This document shows positions 6,985-14,885 of a stretch of 37,296 nt of DNA, piece after piece. The notes beneath the pieces are model-generated. The model saw only the letters and a list, made by a program, of their open reading frames with translations, had not been told where the DNA came from and made no database searches. The stretch is from Ramlibacter sp. (GTDB taxonomy: Bacteria > Pseudomonadota > Gammaproteobacteria > Burkholderiales > Burkholderiaceae_C). Made by a program: the position numbers and the translations under genes. Position 1 is the stretch's first letter; each line of letters begins with the position of its first letter. The stretch lies in NCBI RefSeq assembly GCF_028291745.1, contig NZ_JAQGNQ010000038.1, positions 1-37,296 on the forward strand. The letters run 5' to 3'.

Positions 6985-7622
6985 CACGGCTCTCCTGCGG
7001 TCGCCGGCACTGGCCGATCGGTGGCGGGCACGTCGATGATGGGGCATGCGCCCAGGTCTTCGAGCTCGGGCCAGTCGGGATAGGTCTGCAGCCGCGCGCG
7101 GAAGATCTCGGCGTGCGCCTGCACGTCCGCCTCGCGGGCCCGATGCGCCCCGTACAGCACCAGGGGCGGCAGGAAGCGCATGCCGCACAAGGCGGCCGTC
7201 TGCTCGTACGGCGGCAGGAAGGCATCGAAGAAATAGCGGTTGTAGCCCTGCGGGTGGTACGAGCCCTCGGGCCCGCCCGTGGTGGCGACCAGCCACAAGT
7301 CCTTGCCATGCAAGGCCGTGCCGGCGCGGCCGTAGGCCCAGCCGTAGCGCAGCACCTCGTCGAGCCAGAGCTTCATCAGTGCCGGCATGGAATACCACTG
7401 GATCGGATGCAGCAGCACGAGCAGCTGCGCACCGTCGACGTTGGCCTGTTCCGCCGCCACGTCGATGTCGTAATCGGGATAGCGGCCGTAGAGGTCCTGC
7501 AGGTGCACGCCGGGCAGCGTGCGGGCCTCGTCGAACAGCTGCCGGTTGACGCGCGATTCGCGCCAGTTGGGGTGCGCCGCCAGCACGTAGATGCCGGGCC
7601 GCGGAGTTTGGGGCTCATCCAT
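6984..7622 (-). CDS. KefF/KefG-like NAD(P)H quinone oxidoreductase, antiporter partner
   Basis: The 212-residue flavodoxin-like protein shows VLAAHPNWRESRVNR near the N-terminus (FMN phosphate site), HPIQWYSMPALMKLWLDEVL in the middle, and T-T-G-G-P-E-G-S-Y-H-P-Q-G-Y-N-R with F-L-P-P-Y. These are hallmarks of KefF/KefG ancillary quinone reductases. It probably binds the KefC regulatory domain and is needed for full antiporter activity. It precedes and overlaps kefC by one base. The start is uncertain: ATG 7622 follows GAGGGG too closely, and ATG 7634 would add four residues. The gap to the divergent MaoC gene is only 45 bp. Confidence 0.88.
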   Translation of the reverse strand: MDEPQTPRPGIYVLAAHPNWRESRVNRQLFDEARTLPGVHLQDLYGRYPDYDIDVAAEQANVDGAQLLVLLHPIQWYSMPALMKLWLDEVLRYGWAYGRAGTALHGKDLWLVATTGGPEGSYHPQGYNRYFFDAFLPPYEQTAALCGMRFLPPLVLYGAHRAREADVQAHAEIFRARLQTYPDWPELEDLGACPIIDVPATDRPVPATAGEP

Positions 7623-7667
7623 CCCCTCGAACATAGCCGATGCGGCAGGCCTTGCTACATTGCCGCC

Positions 7668-8123
7668 ATGAGAATCTTCGAACACCTGAGCGAGCTTGCC
7701 CCGCTCGCGGGCCAGGACATCGCCACCAGCGACTGGATCGTCATCACGCAGCAGCAGATCGACCTGTTCGCGCAGGCGACCGGCGACCACCAGTGGATCC
7801 ACGTCGATCCGCAGCGCGCGCAGGAGGGACCCTTTGGCACGACGATCGCGCACGGCTTTCTCACGCTGTCGCTGCTGCCGACGTTCTTCGACTCGGCACT
7901 GCAGGTGCGCGACACGCGCATGGGCGTCAACTACGGGCTCAACCGCGTGCGCTTCACGGCTCCGGTGCCGGTGGGCAGCCGCTTGCGGGCGCAACTGAAG
8001 CTGATCGCTTGCGAGCCCGTGGCTGGCAACGGCCAGCAGATGACGTGGCAGGTGACGGTGGAACGCGAGGGAGGTGACAAGCCGGTGTGCATTGCCGAAT
8101 CGATCACGCGCCGCTACGCGTGA
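7668..8123 (+). CDS. MaoC-family (R)-specific enoyl-CoA hydratase/dehydratase
   Basis: The 151-residue single hot-dog domain has the MaoC hydratase signature: FAQATGDHQWIHVDPQRAQ supplies the catalytic Asp and His, followed by GPFGTTIAHGFLTLSLLP. Later strands include V-N-Y-G-L-N-R-V-R-F-T-A-P-V-P-V-G-S. It should hydrate enoyl-CoA or a related thioester in the cytoplasm. There is no Shine-Dalgarno before ATG 7668, but a TACATT -10-like hexamer sits just 10 bases upstream, so the mRNA may be nearly leaderless. It is followed by a shared hairpin. Confidence 0.9.
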   Translation: MRIFEHLSELAPLAGQDIATSDWIVITQQQIDLFAQATGDHQWIHVDPQRAQEGPFGTTIAHGFLTLSLLPTFFDSALQVRDTRMGVNYGLNRVRFTAPVPVGSRLRAQLKLIACEPVAGNGQQMTWQVTVEREGGDKPVCIAESITRRYA

Positions 8124-8146
8124 ACTGCACGCAGCTTACAGCTGGC

Positions 8147-8171
8147 AAAAAGAAGCCCGCACGAAGCGGGC
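8147..8171 (-). terminator. Intrinsic terminator (minus strand)
   Basis: GCCCGC (8155-8160) pairs with GCGGGC (8166-8171) across a 5-base loop. On the minus strand the stem is followed by TTCTTTTT (8154-8147). It ends a transcript that covers the 130 bases downstream of trmL, and could also slow plus-strand readthrough from the MaoC gene. Confidence 0.7.
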
Positions 8172-8304
8172 GAAAGAAAGGAGTCTGGGTTGCCTGGCCT
8201 GCCCTGTTACGGGCCGGTTATTGGTCAGATGCGGGACCGTAGCGAAAGTTTCAATCACAGCGCGAGGAAACGAGATATTGCTTGTGTCGCGCGATGCGCA
8301 AGCC
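8172..8304 (-). ncRNA. Candidate small RNA or long 3' UTR downstream of trmL
   Basis: This 133-base stretch has no protein gene and ends in the intrinsic terminator at 8147-8171. On the minus strand it contains GGCCCGTAACAGGGC (a short hairpin) and a pyrimidine-rich segment just before the terminator. A weak promoter may exist (TTGCGC 8301-8296, CAATAT 8280-8275, spacer only 15 bp). It may equally be the 3' UTR of trmL. No RNA family was recognised. Confidence 0.25.
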
Positions 8305-8775
8305 TCAGGCAGCCCCGGCAAAGCCGTGCTGTCGCCACGCCTCGAAGACGGTGACCGCGACAGCGTTCGAAAGGTTGAGGCTGCGCTGGCCGCTGCGCAT
8401 TGGCAGCCGCAGCCGCTGTGTTGGTTCAAAGGCTTCGAGGACCTCGGGGGCCAGGCCGCGCGTCTCGCAGCCGAACACCAGCCAGTCCCCCGCCGCGAAG
8501 GCGACCTCGTGCACGTGCCGCGTGCCGCGGGTGGTGAGGGCGAACAGGCGCTGGCGATCGGGGACCTGGGTCTGCAGGAAGGTGTGCCAGTCCGCATGCC
8601 GCCGGACCTCGGCGTACTCGTGATAGTCCAGTCCGGCGCGACGCATGTGGCGATCGTCCATCGAGAAGCCCAGCGGCTCGATGAGATGCAGCGTGCAGCC
8701 GGTGTTCGCTGCCAGGCGAATGACGTTGCCGGTGTTGGGCGGGATTTCGGGATTCACCAGGACGATGTGGAACAT
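8305..8775 (-). CDS. trmL: tRNA (cytidine/uridine-34 2'-O)-methyltransferase TrmL
   Basis: The 156-residue SPOUT methyltransferase starts at ATG 8775. Its motifs are V-N-P-E-I-P-P-N-T-G-N-V-I-R-L-A-A-N-T-G at the N-terminus, FGCETRGL in the middle, and the knot-forming RSLNLSNAVAVTVFEAWRQ at the C-terminus, which binds SAM. It methylates the wobble ribose of tRNA-Leu isoacceptors. It lies downstream of comF, 34 bp apart and in the same direction, so co-transcription is likely. Confidence 0.95.
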   Translation of the reverse strand: MFHIVLVNPEIPPNTGNVIRLAANTGCTLHLIEPLGFSMDDRHMRRAGLDYHEYAEVRRHADWHTFLQTQVPDRQRLFALTTRGTRHVHEVAFAAGDWLVFGCETRGLAPEVLEAFEPTQRLRLPMRSGQRSLNLSNAVAVTVFEAWRQHGFAGAA

Positions 8776-8809
8776 GGGGGGATTGTCCCCGGATGCCGTC
8801 CAGGCAGCC

Positions 8810-9517
8810 TTACGCCTGAGGCGCATCGGTGCGCGCCAGCACCACTGCCGCCACCGTTCGTGCTCCCGCCTGCCGCACCGCTCTTGCAGCCGCATGCAAC
8901 GATGCCCCGCTGGTCATCACATCGTCGACCAGCAACACGGCCTTGCCGCGCAGTTCGCCCGCCCGCAAGGGCTCGACGCCAAACGCGCCCTCGACGTTCT
9001 TCTCCCGGGCCTTGCGTTCCAGCGCGGTCTGCGAACCGGTCTCGCGCAGTCGCAGCAGCAATTGCGCCTCGACCTTGTCGCGGTCCAATGCGCGCGCCAG
9101 CAGCAGCGCCTGGTTGAAGCCGCGCTCGGCCAGGCGGCGAGGTGCCAGCGGCATCGGCAAGAGCAGGTCAGCGCGGGCGATCTCCTGCGCCACGCCCGGC
9201 GCCCGCGTCATCCGCTGCGCCAGCGCCGCGGCCCAGCCCGGCTCGCCGTTGAACTTGAAGCGCGCGAGCAGACCCGACCAGGGATACGCATAGGCCACGG
9301 CCGCATGGCAGGCATCGAGCGGCGGCGGTCTCTGCAAGCACGCGCCGCAGACCGCCACGCCCTCGGGCAAGGGCAGGGCGCACAGGGTGCAGCGATGGCA
9401 CGGCCGAGCGAAGCGCACGACGCAGGCATCGCACAGCGGCTGCGCGGGCCAGGCGCCGCAGATCGCGCAGCGGCTGGCGGCGGCGGGCATCCAGCGCTGC
9501 ATCCAGGCGGGCGGCAT
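8810..9517 (-). CDS. comF: ComF-family phosphoribosyltransferase-like protein
   Basis: The 235-residue protein has an N-terminal zinc-binding region with many Cys pairs (CAICG, CDAC, CHRCTLC, CGAC, about residues 13-65) and a C-terminal PRTase domain. The domain shows LLLPMPLAPRRLAERGFNQA and the PRPP loop VLLVDDVMTSGASLHAAARA. ComF is needed for DNA uptake in competent bacteria, although the gene is also widespread in species not known to be competent. ATG 9517 is chosen; ATG 9502 is possible, while ATG 9550 would overlap the divergent gene. No other competence genes are in the window. Confidence 0.9.
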   Translation of the reverse strand: MPPAWMQRWMPAAASRCAICGAWPAQPLCDACVVRFARPCHRCTLCALPLPEGVAVCGACLQRPPPLDACHAAVAYAYPWSGLLARFKFNGEPGWAAALAQRMTRAPGVAQEIARADLLLPMPLAPRRLAERGFNQALLLARALDRDKVEAQLLLRLRETGSQTALERKAREKNVEGAFGVEPLRAGELRGKAVLLVDDVMTSGASLHAAARAVRQAGARTVAAVVLARTDAPQA

Positions 9518-9548
9518 CGTCCGGTCAATATACTCGGCACCCCTGCCC

Positions 9549-10445
9549 ATGGCCTCCTCCGAACGACCGCCCACCATCGACCCCGTCGCGGCCGCCCGCT
9601 GGGAGACCGCCGCGCCGGCGCTGAGCCCGTGGCTGCACGAGGAGGTCGGCCGGCGGATGGAAGAACGCCTGCAATGGATCATGCGAGCGCCCGAAGCGTG
9701 GGCCGACTGGGAGCCCGTGCGCGGCGGCCTGGACGCGCATGCCCGGGTCGCCCAGCGGTATGCCCAGGCGCGGGTGCACGTGGTGGAGCCGCAGCCGCGT
9801 CGCGCCACGGTCGCCCGCGAGCGGCTCGCCCAACCCTGGTGGCGGCGGCTGGGCGGCAGCAAGCTGGAATTCGGCGCGCCCGCGGCCGGCACCATGCAGA
9901 TGCTGTGGGCCAACATGCAGTTGCACACCGCGGCCGACCCGCAGGCGCTGATTCGCCAGTGGCACGAGGCACTGGCCGTCGACGGTTTCCTGATGTTCTC
10001 CTGCCTCGGGCCCGACACGCTGCGCGAATTGCGCGCGGTGTATGCAGCCAGCGGCTGGCCGCCGCCCGGCCATGAATTCACCGACATGCACGACTGGGGC
10101 GACATGCTGGTGCACAGCGGCTTCGCGGAGCCGGTGATGGACATGGAGCGCATCACGCTGGCCTTCGACACGCCGGCTCGGCTGCTGCAGGAACTGCGCG
10201 AGCTGGGCGCCAACCTGCATCCGCAGCGCTTTGCCGCGTTGCGCGGCCGGCATTGGCCCGATCGGCTTGGGGCGGCGCTCGAGCGCGAGTTGCGCGGCGC
10301 CGACGGCAAGCTCACGCTCACCTTCGAGATCGTCTACGGCCATGCGTTCAAGCCGCTGCCGCGCGCCCGTGTGGGCGAGCAGACGGCGGTTTCGGTCGGT
10401 GACATGCGGGCGATGCTGCAGGCGGGTGGCCGCGGGCGCGGCTAG
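9549..10445 (+). CDS. BioC-like methyltransferase-fold protein with degenerate SAM site
   Basis: The 298-residue protein is organised like BioC/malonyl-ACP methyltransferases: an N-terminal helix with D-P-V-A-A-A-R-W, a central strand H-V-V-E-P-Q, M-L-W-A-N-M-Q-L-H, HEALAVDGFLMFSCLGPDTL, and a C-terminal region G-H-E-F-T-D-M-H-D-W-G-D-M-L with G-F-A-E-P-V-M-D-M-E. Motif I, normally D-x-G-x-G-x-G, is replaced by W-E-P-V-R-G-G-L-D-A, so SAM binding is doubtful. It may be a divergent or regulatory paralogue of BioC. ATG 9549 overlaps the last upstream comF start candidate. TATACT 18 bp upstream may be its -10. Confidence 0.75.
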   Translation: MASSERPPTIDPVAAARWETAAPALSPWLHEEVGRRMEERLQWIMRAPEAWADWEPVRGGLDAHARVAQRYAQARVHVVEPQPRRATVARERLAQPWWRRLGGSKLEFGAPAAGTMQMLWANMQLHTAADPQALIRQWHEALAVDGFLMFSCLGPDTLRELRAVYAASGWPPPGHEFTDMHDWGDMLVHSGFAEPVMDMERITLAFDTPARLLQELRELGANLHPQRFAALRGRHWPDRLGAALERELRGADGKLTLTFEIVYGHAFKPLPRARVGEQTAVSVGDMRAMLQAGGRGRG

Positions 10446-10499
10446 GAAGTGGCCCAACCAACACCGCTACAATGCGCGGTCGATTTTGGTACGACGCCC

Positions 10500-10976
10500 G
10501 TGTCGGATCCTGTATTCCGCTTTGCCACCGTCCAGGGCCAGGCCATCCACTGGTTCCTGGGGCGCAATTGCTCGGTGACGCCCGCCCAGCTGGGTTGGCT
10601 GTATGCCTCGCTGTGCGTCGTGACGCTCGCGATCGGCACGCTGTTCTGGATCGTGGGTGCGGTGCTGATCCTCCCGTTCGCCTGGCTCGAGCTGGCGGCG
10701 GTGGGCGTGGCCTTCCTCGCCTACGCGCGGCACGCGGCGGACCGCGAGCACATCCTCCTGTCGGGGCGGCGGCTGGTGGTCGAAACGGAAAGCGCCGGCC
10801 GGCTGGAACGCGCGGAATTCAACCGCGAATGGGTCCGGGTGGAACCGGCGCTGGACGACCGCTCGCTGATCGAGGTGTCGGGCCAGGGGCGGCGGGTGAT
10901 CGTGGGGCGTTACCTGCGGCCGGAACTGCGGCCGCAACTGGCGCAGGAGATCCGCAGGGCGCTGCGAGAGGCGTGA
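10500..10976 (+). CDS. DUF2244 membrane protein upstream of the cox block
   Basis: The 158-residue protein starts at GTG 10500 (an in-frame GTG at 10449 would add 17 residues of atypical sequence). Two membrane helices lie at about residues 30-75 (Y-A-S-L-C-V-V-T-L and W-I-V-G-A-V-L-I-L), after the conserved N-C-S-V-T-P-A-Q-L segment. A cytoplasmic domain follows with E-R-A-E-F-N-R-E-W-V-R-V and G-R-Y-L-R-P. DUF2244 genes commonly precede coxB in Burkholderiales and are thought to be linked to oxidase assembly, but the role is unproven. CTACAATGCG at 10467-10476 is a likely -10 region for the cluster. Confidence 0.85.
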   Translation: MSDPVFRFATVQGQAIHWFLGRNCSVTPAQLGWLYASLCVVTLAIGTLFWIVGAVLILPFAWLELAAVGVAFLAYARHAADREHILLSGRRLVVETESAGRLERAEFNREWVRVEPALDDRSLIEVSGQGRRVIVGRYLRPELRPQLAQEIRRALREA

Positions 10977-11021
10977 GCGGTTGCGCAGGTCGGTTTTTTG
11001 CAAGGCTTGAGGCTGATAACG

Positions 11022-12185
11022 ATGAAGAGTAATTCGAAGATCGCGGCACTGCTTTCCCTGGCGGGGCTGGCCGGAGCGGCCGGTGCGGCGGTGCAGGACC
11101 TTCCCGGCGGCCCGGCCGTGCGCCAGCTGAACCTGACTGCCGCGGCCACGCGCATCGCGGTGGAGCAGTCGTGGCTGCACTGGTTCATGCTGATCACGTG
11201 CCTCGTGATCTTCGTGCTGGTGTTTGCGGTGATGTTCTATTCCATCTGGAAGCACCGCAAGTCCAAGGGCCACAAGCCCGCCAACTTCCACGAATCGGTG
11301 ACGGTGGAAGTGATCTGGACGATCATTCCCTTCATCATCGTCATCCTGATGGCGCTGCCGGCCACCAAGGTGCTGGTCGCGTCCAAGGACACTTCCAACG
11401 CCGACCTCACGATCAAGGCCACGGGCTACCAGTGGAAGTGGGGTTACGACTACCTGAACGGCGACGCCCAGGGCGTGAGCTTCGTCTCCACCATCCTGCC
11501 GGAGCACCGCGAGCTTTCCAACGAAGGCGCGCACGCCGCGGACATGCCCAGCAACTACCTGCTGGAAGTCGACAACCCGCTGGTGGTGCCGGTCAACAAG
11601 AAAGTCCGCATCATCACCACGGCCAACGACGTGATCCACGCCTGGGGCGTGCCGGCCTTCGGCGTCAAGCAGGACGCCATTCCCGGCTTCGTGCGCGACA
11701 CGTGGTTTCGCAGCGAGAAGGTCGGCGACTTCTACGGCCAGTGCTACGAGCTGTGCGGCAAGGAGCACGCCTACATGCCGATCCACGTGAAGGTGGTGAG
11801 CCAGGGCGAGTTCGTCAAGTGGAGCGGCGACCAGAAGAAGGCGATGGCTGCCAGGCAGGACGACCCGTCCAAGGTCTGGACGCTGGCCGACATCCAGGTG
11901 CGCGGCGAGAAGGTCTACAACGGCACCTGCGCCGCCTGCCACCAGCCCAATGGCAATGGCGCCGGCCCGATCAAGCCCCTGAACGGCTCGCCGATCGTCA
12001 ACGACCCCGACAAGACCAAGCAGATCCAGGTGGTGCTCAACGGCCGCGGCGCGATGCCAGCGTGGAAGGGCACGCTGAACGATACCGACATCGCCGCCGT
12101 CATCAGCTTCACCAAGAATCACTGGACCAATCGCACGGGCCAGCTCGTGCAGCCGGCCGAAGTGCTGGCGCAGCGCGGCAAGTGA
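11022..12185 (+). CDS. coxB: Cytochrome c oxidase subunit II with fused cytochrome c domain
   Basis: The 387-residue protein has a signal sequence and two membrane helices (about 48-75 and 95-115). A CuA cupredoxin domain follows (H-A-W-G-V-P-A-F; C-Y-E-L-C-G-K-E-H-A-Y-M supplies the two Cys, His and Met ligands). The C-terminal cytochrome c domain has heme motif CAACH and axial Met in G-A-M-P-A-W. It takes electrons from cytochrome c or directly through its own heme and passes them to subunit I. The fusion marks a caa3-like aa3 enzyme. It is 45 bp downstream of the DUF2244 gene and 29 bp before coxA. Confidence 0.97.
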   Translation: MKSNSKIAALLSLAGLAGAAGAAVQDLPGGPAVRQLNLTAAATRIAVEQSWLHWFMLITCLVIFVLVFAVMFYSIWKHRKSKGHKPANFHESVTVEVIWTIIPFIIVILMALPATKVLVASKDTSNADLTIKATGYQWKWGYDYLNGDAQGVSFVSTILPEHRELSNEGAHAADMPSNYLLEVDNPLVVPVNKKVRIITTANDVIHAWGVPAFGVKQDAIPGFVRDTWFRSEKVGDFYGQCYELCGKEHAYMPIHVKVVSQGEFVKWSGDQKKAMAARQDDPSKVWTLADIQVRGEKVYNGTCAACHQPNGNGAGPIKPLNGSPIVNDPDKTKQIQVVLNGRGAMPAWKGTLNDTDIAAVISFTKNHWTNRTGQLVQPAEVLAQRGK

Positions 12186-12214
12186 CCAGTGGCCAGGAAT
12201 AGAGGTAACCATCC

Positions 12215-13894
12215 ATGAGTGCAGTTCTCGACCCCCACGGCCACGGCCACGTGCATGGCCACGATGACCATCACGCGCACGCTCCCACCGGCTGGCGGCG
12301 CTGGGTCTACGCGACCAACCACAAGGACATCGGGACTCTGTACCTGCTGTTCTCGTTCACGATGTTCATGATCGGCGGCACCCTGGCGCTGCTGATCCGC
12401 GCCGAACTGTTCGAACCCGGCCTGCAACTGGTGAACCCCGAACTGTTCAACCAGTTCACCACCATGCACGGCCTGATCATGGTGTTCGGCGCCATCATGC
12501 CGGCCTTCGTGGGCTTCGCGAACTGGATGATCCCGCTGCAGATCGGCGCGCCCGACATGGCCTTCGCGCGGATGAACAACTTCAGCTTCTGGCTGCTGAT
12601 CCCGGCGGCGCTGATGCTGGTCGGCTCGTTCTTCATGCCCGGCGGTGCTCCCGCCGCCGGCTGGACGCTGTACGCGCCGCTGACGCTGCAGATGGGCCCG
12701 TCGATGGACGCCGGCATCTTCGCCATGCACATCATGGGCGCCTCGTCGATCATGGGCTCGATCAACATCATCGTGACCATCCTCAACATGCGCGCGCCCG
12801 GCATGACGCTGATGAAGATGCCGATGTTCTGCTGGACCTGGCTGATCACCGCCTACCTGCTGATCGCCGTGATGCCCGTGCTGGCCGGCGCCATCACGAT
12901 GACGCTGACCGATCGCCACTTCGGCACCACCTTCTTCAACCCCGGCGGCGGCGGCGACCCGGTGATGTACCAGCACATCTTCTGGTTCTTCGGCCACCCC
13001 GAGGTCTACATCATGATCCTGCCGGCCTTCGGCATCATCAGCCAGGTCGTGCCGGCCTTCGCGCGCAAGCGCCTGTTCGGCTACGCCTCGATGGTCTACG
13101 CGACCAGCTCGATCGCGATCCTGTCGTTCATCGTGTGGGCGCACCACATGTTCACCACCGGCATGCCGGTGACGGGCCAGCTGTTCTTCATGTACGCGAC
13201 CATGCTGATCGCGGTGCCCACGGCCGTGAAGATCTTCAACTGGATCGCGACGATGTGGCAGGGCTCGATGACCTTCGAGACGCCGATGCTGTTCGCGGTG
13301 GGCTTCATCTTCGTGTTCACCATCGGCGGCTTCACCGGCCTGATCCTGGCCTTGGCGCCGATCGACCTGCTGCTGCAGGACACCTATTACGTGGTGGCCC
13401 ACTTCCATTACGTGCTGGTGGCCGGCTCGCTGTTCGCGATGTTCTCGGGCGCCTACTACTGGCTGCCCAAGTGGACCGGGCGGATGTACAACGAGCGCAA
13501 CGGCAAGATCCACTTCTGGTGGTCGCTGATCTCGTTCAACGTCACCTTCTTCCCGATGCACTTCCTGGGCCTGGCCGGGATGCCCCGCCGCTACGCCGAC
13601 TACCCGATGCAGTTCGCCGACTTCAACATGGTCGCGTCCATCGGTGCCTTCTTCTTCGGGTTCGCGCAGGTGTACTTCTTCCTGTTCGTCGTGCTGCCCT
13701 GCATGCGCGGCAAGGGCGCGATCGCCCCGCAGCGTCCCTGGAACGATCCGGACGGCAAGGGCGCCGAAGGCCTGGAATGGGAAGTGCCGTCGCCGGCGCC
13801 CTTCCATACTTTCGAGACGCCCCCGCGCCTGAACGCCGCGGCCACCCGCGTGCTCGACGCGCACCCCGCGCCTGCCGCGCACGGCGCGCATTGA
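12215..13894 (+). CDS. coxA: Cytochrome c oxidase subunit I
   Basis: The 559-residue, 12-helix heme-copper oxidase core starts at ATG 12215 behind GAGGT. Visible ligands and channels: T-T-M-H-G (heme a His), [16 protein letters not shown] (D channel), HPEVYI (cross-linked His-Tyr), WAHHMF (CuB), [11 protein letters not shown] (K channel), and HFHYVL (heme a3/a His). It reduces O2 to water and pumps protons. The first about 25 residues are a histidine-rich cytoplasmic tail (alternating H-G and H-D, ten His), unusual for the core family but seen in related betaproteobacteria; a metal-binding role is only a guess. Confidence 0.98.
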   Translation: MSAVLDPHGHGHVHGHDDHHAHAPTGWRRWVYATNHKDIGTLYLLFSFTMFMIGGTLALLIRAELFEPGLQLVNPELFNQFTTMHGLIMVFGAIMPAFVGFANWMIPLQIGAPDMAFARMNNFSFWLLIPAALMLVGSFFMPGGAPAAGWTLYAPLTLQMGPSMDAGIFAMHIMGASSIMGSINIIVTILNMRAPGMTLMKMPMFCWTWLITAYLLIAVMPVLAGAITMTLTDRHFGTTFFNPGGGGDPVMYQHIFWFFGHPEVYIMILPAFGIISQVVPAFARKRLFGYASMVYATSSIAILSFIVWAHHMFTTGMPVTGQLFFMYATMLIAVPTAVKIFNWIATMWQGSMTFETPMLFAVGFIFVFTIGGFTGLILALAPIDLLLQDTYYVVAHFHYVLVAGSLFAMFSGAYYWLPKWTGRMYNERNGKIHFWWSLISFNVTFFPMHFLGLAGMPRRYADYPMQFADFNMVASIGAFFFGFAQVYFFLFVVLPCMRGKGAIAPQRPWNDPDGKGAEGLEWEVPSPAPFHTFETPPRLNAAATRVLDAHPAPAAHGAH

Positions 13895-13914
13895 GCCTGA
13901 CGGAGCGCGACGCC

Positions 13915-14049
13915 ATGGCCGACGACACCGAATCCAGTTCGGCGCAAGCTCGCAAGAAGAGCAACCTGCGACTGGCGCTGATCCTCGCGTCGATCGCGCT
14001 GGTGTTCTTCGTCGGGTTCCTGGCCAAGATGGTTTTCCTGAGGCACTGA
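13915..14049 (+). CDS. Cytochrome oxidase small assembly protein
   Basis: A 44-residue protein lies between coxA and cox11: a charged N-terminus (MADDTESSSAQARKKSN) and one membrane helix (L-A-L-I-L-A-S-I-A-L-V-F-F-V-G-F-L-A-K-M). Proteins of this size, sequence (R-K-x-S-N-x-R-x-A-L-I-L-A-S-I-A-L-V-F-F) and position are annotated in Burkholderiales as small oxidase assembly proteins. GGAGCG upstream of ATG 13915 is the ribosome site. It is followed by cox11 after 3 bp, so it is surely co-translated with the block. No direct function is known to me. Confidence 0.85.
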   Translation: MADDTESSSAQARKKSNLRLALILASIALVFFVGFLAKMVFLRH

Positions 14050-14052
14050 GCC

Positions 14053-14643
14053 ATGGCACGCAGCGGCGAAAACCTGAAGATGGTGCGCAAGCTGGCGGTG
14101 GTTGCCGCCGGCATGTTCGGCTTCGGCTATGCGCTGGTGCCGGTCTACAAGCACATCTGCGAGATCACCGGCATCAACGTGCTGGCGCTGGGCGAGAAGG
14201 AAGTGCCGGGCGGCTCCACCGCCAAGGCCAACACGCAGATCGACACGAGCCGCACCATCACGGTGGAGTTCGACGCCAATGCGCACGGGCCGTGGATCTT
14301 CAAGCCCGCGCTCACGACCCTCCAGGTGCATCCGGGCCAGCTGGCCACCGTGATGTACGAGTTCCAGAACGTGCAGGACCGCCGCATGTCCGCGCAGGCG
14401 ATCCCGAGCTATGCGCCGCGCGAGGCCGGGCCGCACTTCAACAAGATCGAATGCTTCTGCTTCCAGCAGTACACGCTGGATCCGGGCGAAAAGAAACAGT
14501 GGCCGGTGGTTTTCGTCATCGACCCCAAGCTGCCCAGGGACGTGAAGACCATCACGCTGTCGTATACCTTCTTCGAGGTGGGCGGCAAGGTGCCGGCGCC
14601 GCCGCAGGCGGCCGCCACCCAGCCGACGGAGGCGCGATCGTGA
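14053..14643 (+). CDS. ctaG: Cytochrome c oxidase assembly protein CtaG/Cox11
   Basis: The 196-residue protein has one N-terminal membrane helix (about 10-30; V-V-A-A-G-M-F-G-F-G-Y-A-L-V-P-V-Y) and a periplasmic immunoglobulin-like domain. The copper-binding motif is in the IECFCFQQ segment, with a third conserved Cys in K-H-I-C just after the helix. It inserts copper into the CuB site of CoxA. Its stop overlaps the GTG start of the DUF2970 gene by four bases. Confidence 0.96.
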   Translation: MARSGENLKMVRKLAVVAAGMFGFGYALVPVYKHICEITGINVLALGEKEVPGGSTAKANTQIDTSRTITVEFDANAHGPWIFKPALTTLQVHPGQLATVMYEFQNVQDRRMSAQAIPSYAPREAGPHFNKIECFCFQQYTLDPGEKKQWPVVFVIDPKLPRDVKTITLSYTFFEVGGKVPAPPQAAATQPTEARS

Positions 14644-14819
14644 GCCTCCTGCGCACGGTCAAGACCGTGCTGTGGTCGTTCATCGGCATCCGCAAGAAGA
14701 GTGCCTACGAAGAGGACCTGGGAGCAGCCAATCCCTTCCACATCATTGCCGTGGCGCTGGTCGCCGTGGCCCTGTTCGTGGTCGGGCTGATCGCCGTGGT
14801 CCGCTGGGTCGTGAAGTAA
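14640..14819 (+). CDS. DUF2970 small membrane protein
   Basis: The 59-residue protein starts at GTG 14640 within GTGA, overlapping the end of cox11. The N-terminal half is basic and conserved (L-L-R-T-V-K-T-V-L-W-S-F-I-G-I-R-K-K-S-A-Y-E-E-D), then one membrane helix (H-I-I-A-V-A-L-V-A-V-A-L-F-V-V-G-L-I). This matches DUF2970, which is found between cox11 and coxC in Burkholderiales and presumably helps oxidase assembly or stability. No catalytic residues are evident. Confidence 0.85.
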   Translation: MSLLRTVKTVLWSFIGIRKKSAYEEDLGAANPFHIIAVALVAVALFVVGLIAVVRWVVK

Positions 14820-14885
14820 GAGTAACTCTGAAAAATCGCAGGCGACTTTTCGAAGTGAATCAAGGAAAAGGTATCAGGAGTAGCC

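Noticed and set aside
5086..7083. A 665-codon plus-strand open frame opposite kefC
   Set aside because: Its translation is His/Gln/Arg-rich with no family pattern, while the minus strand encodes an unmistakable KefC.
10468..10473. TACAAT before the DUF2244 gene as a full annotated promoter
   Set aside because: The -10 is good but no acceptable -35 lies at normal spacing, so it is mentioned only with the gene.
12119..14059. A long minus-strand open frame opposite coxA
   Set aside because: It is rich in His, Glu and Arg repeats, the typical mirror of a GC-rich membrane protein gene; coxA on the plus strand has all catalytic motifs.
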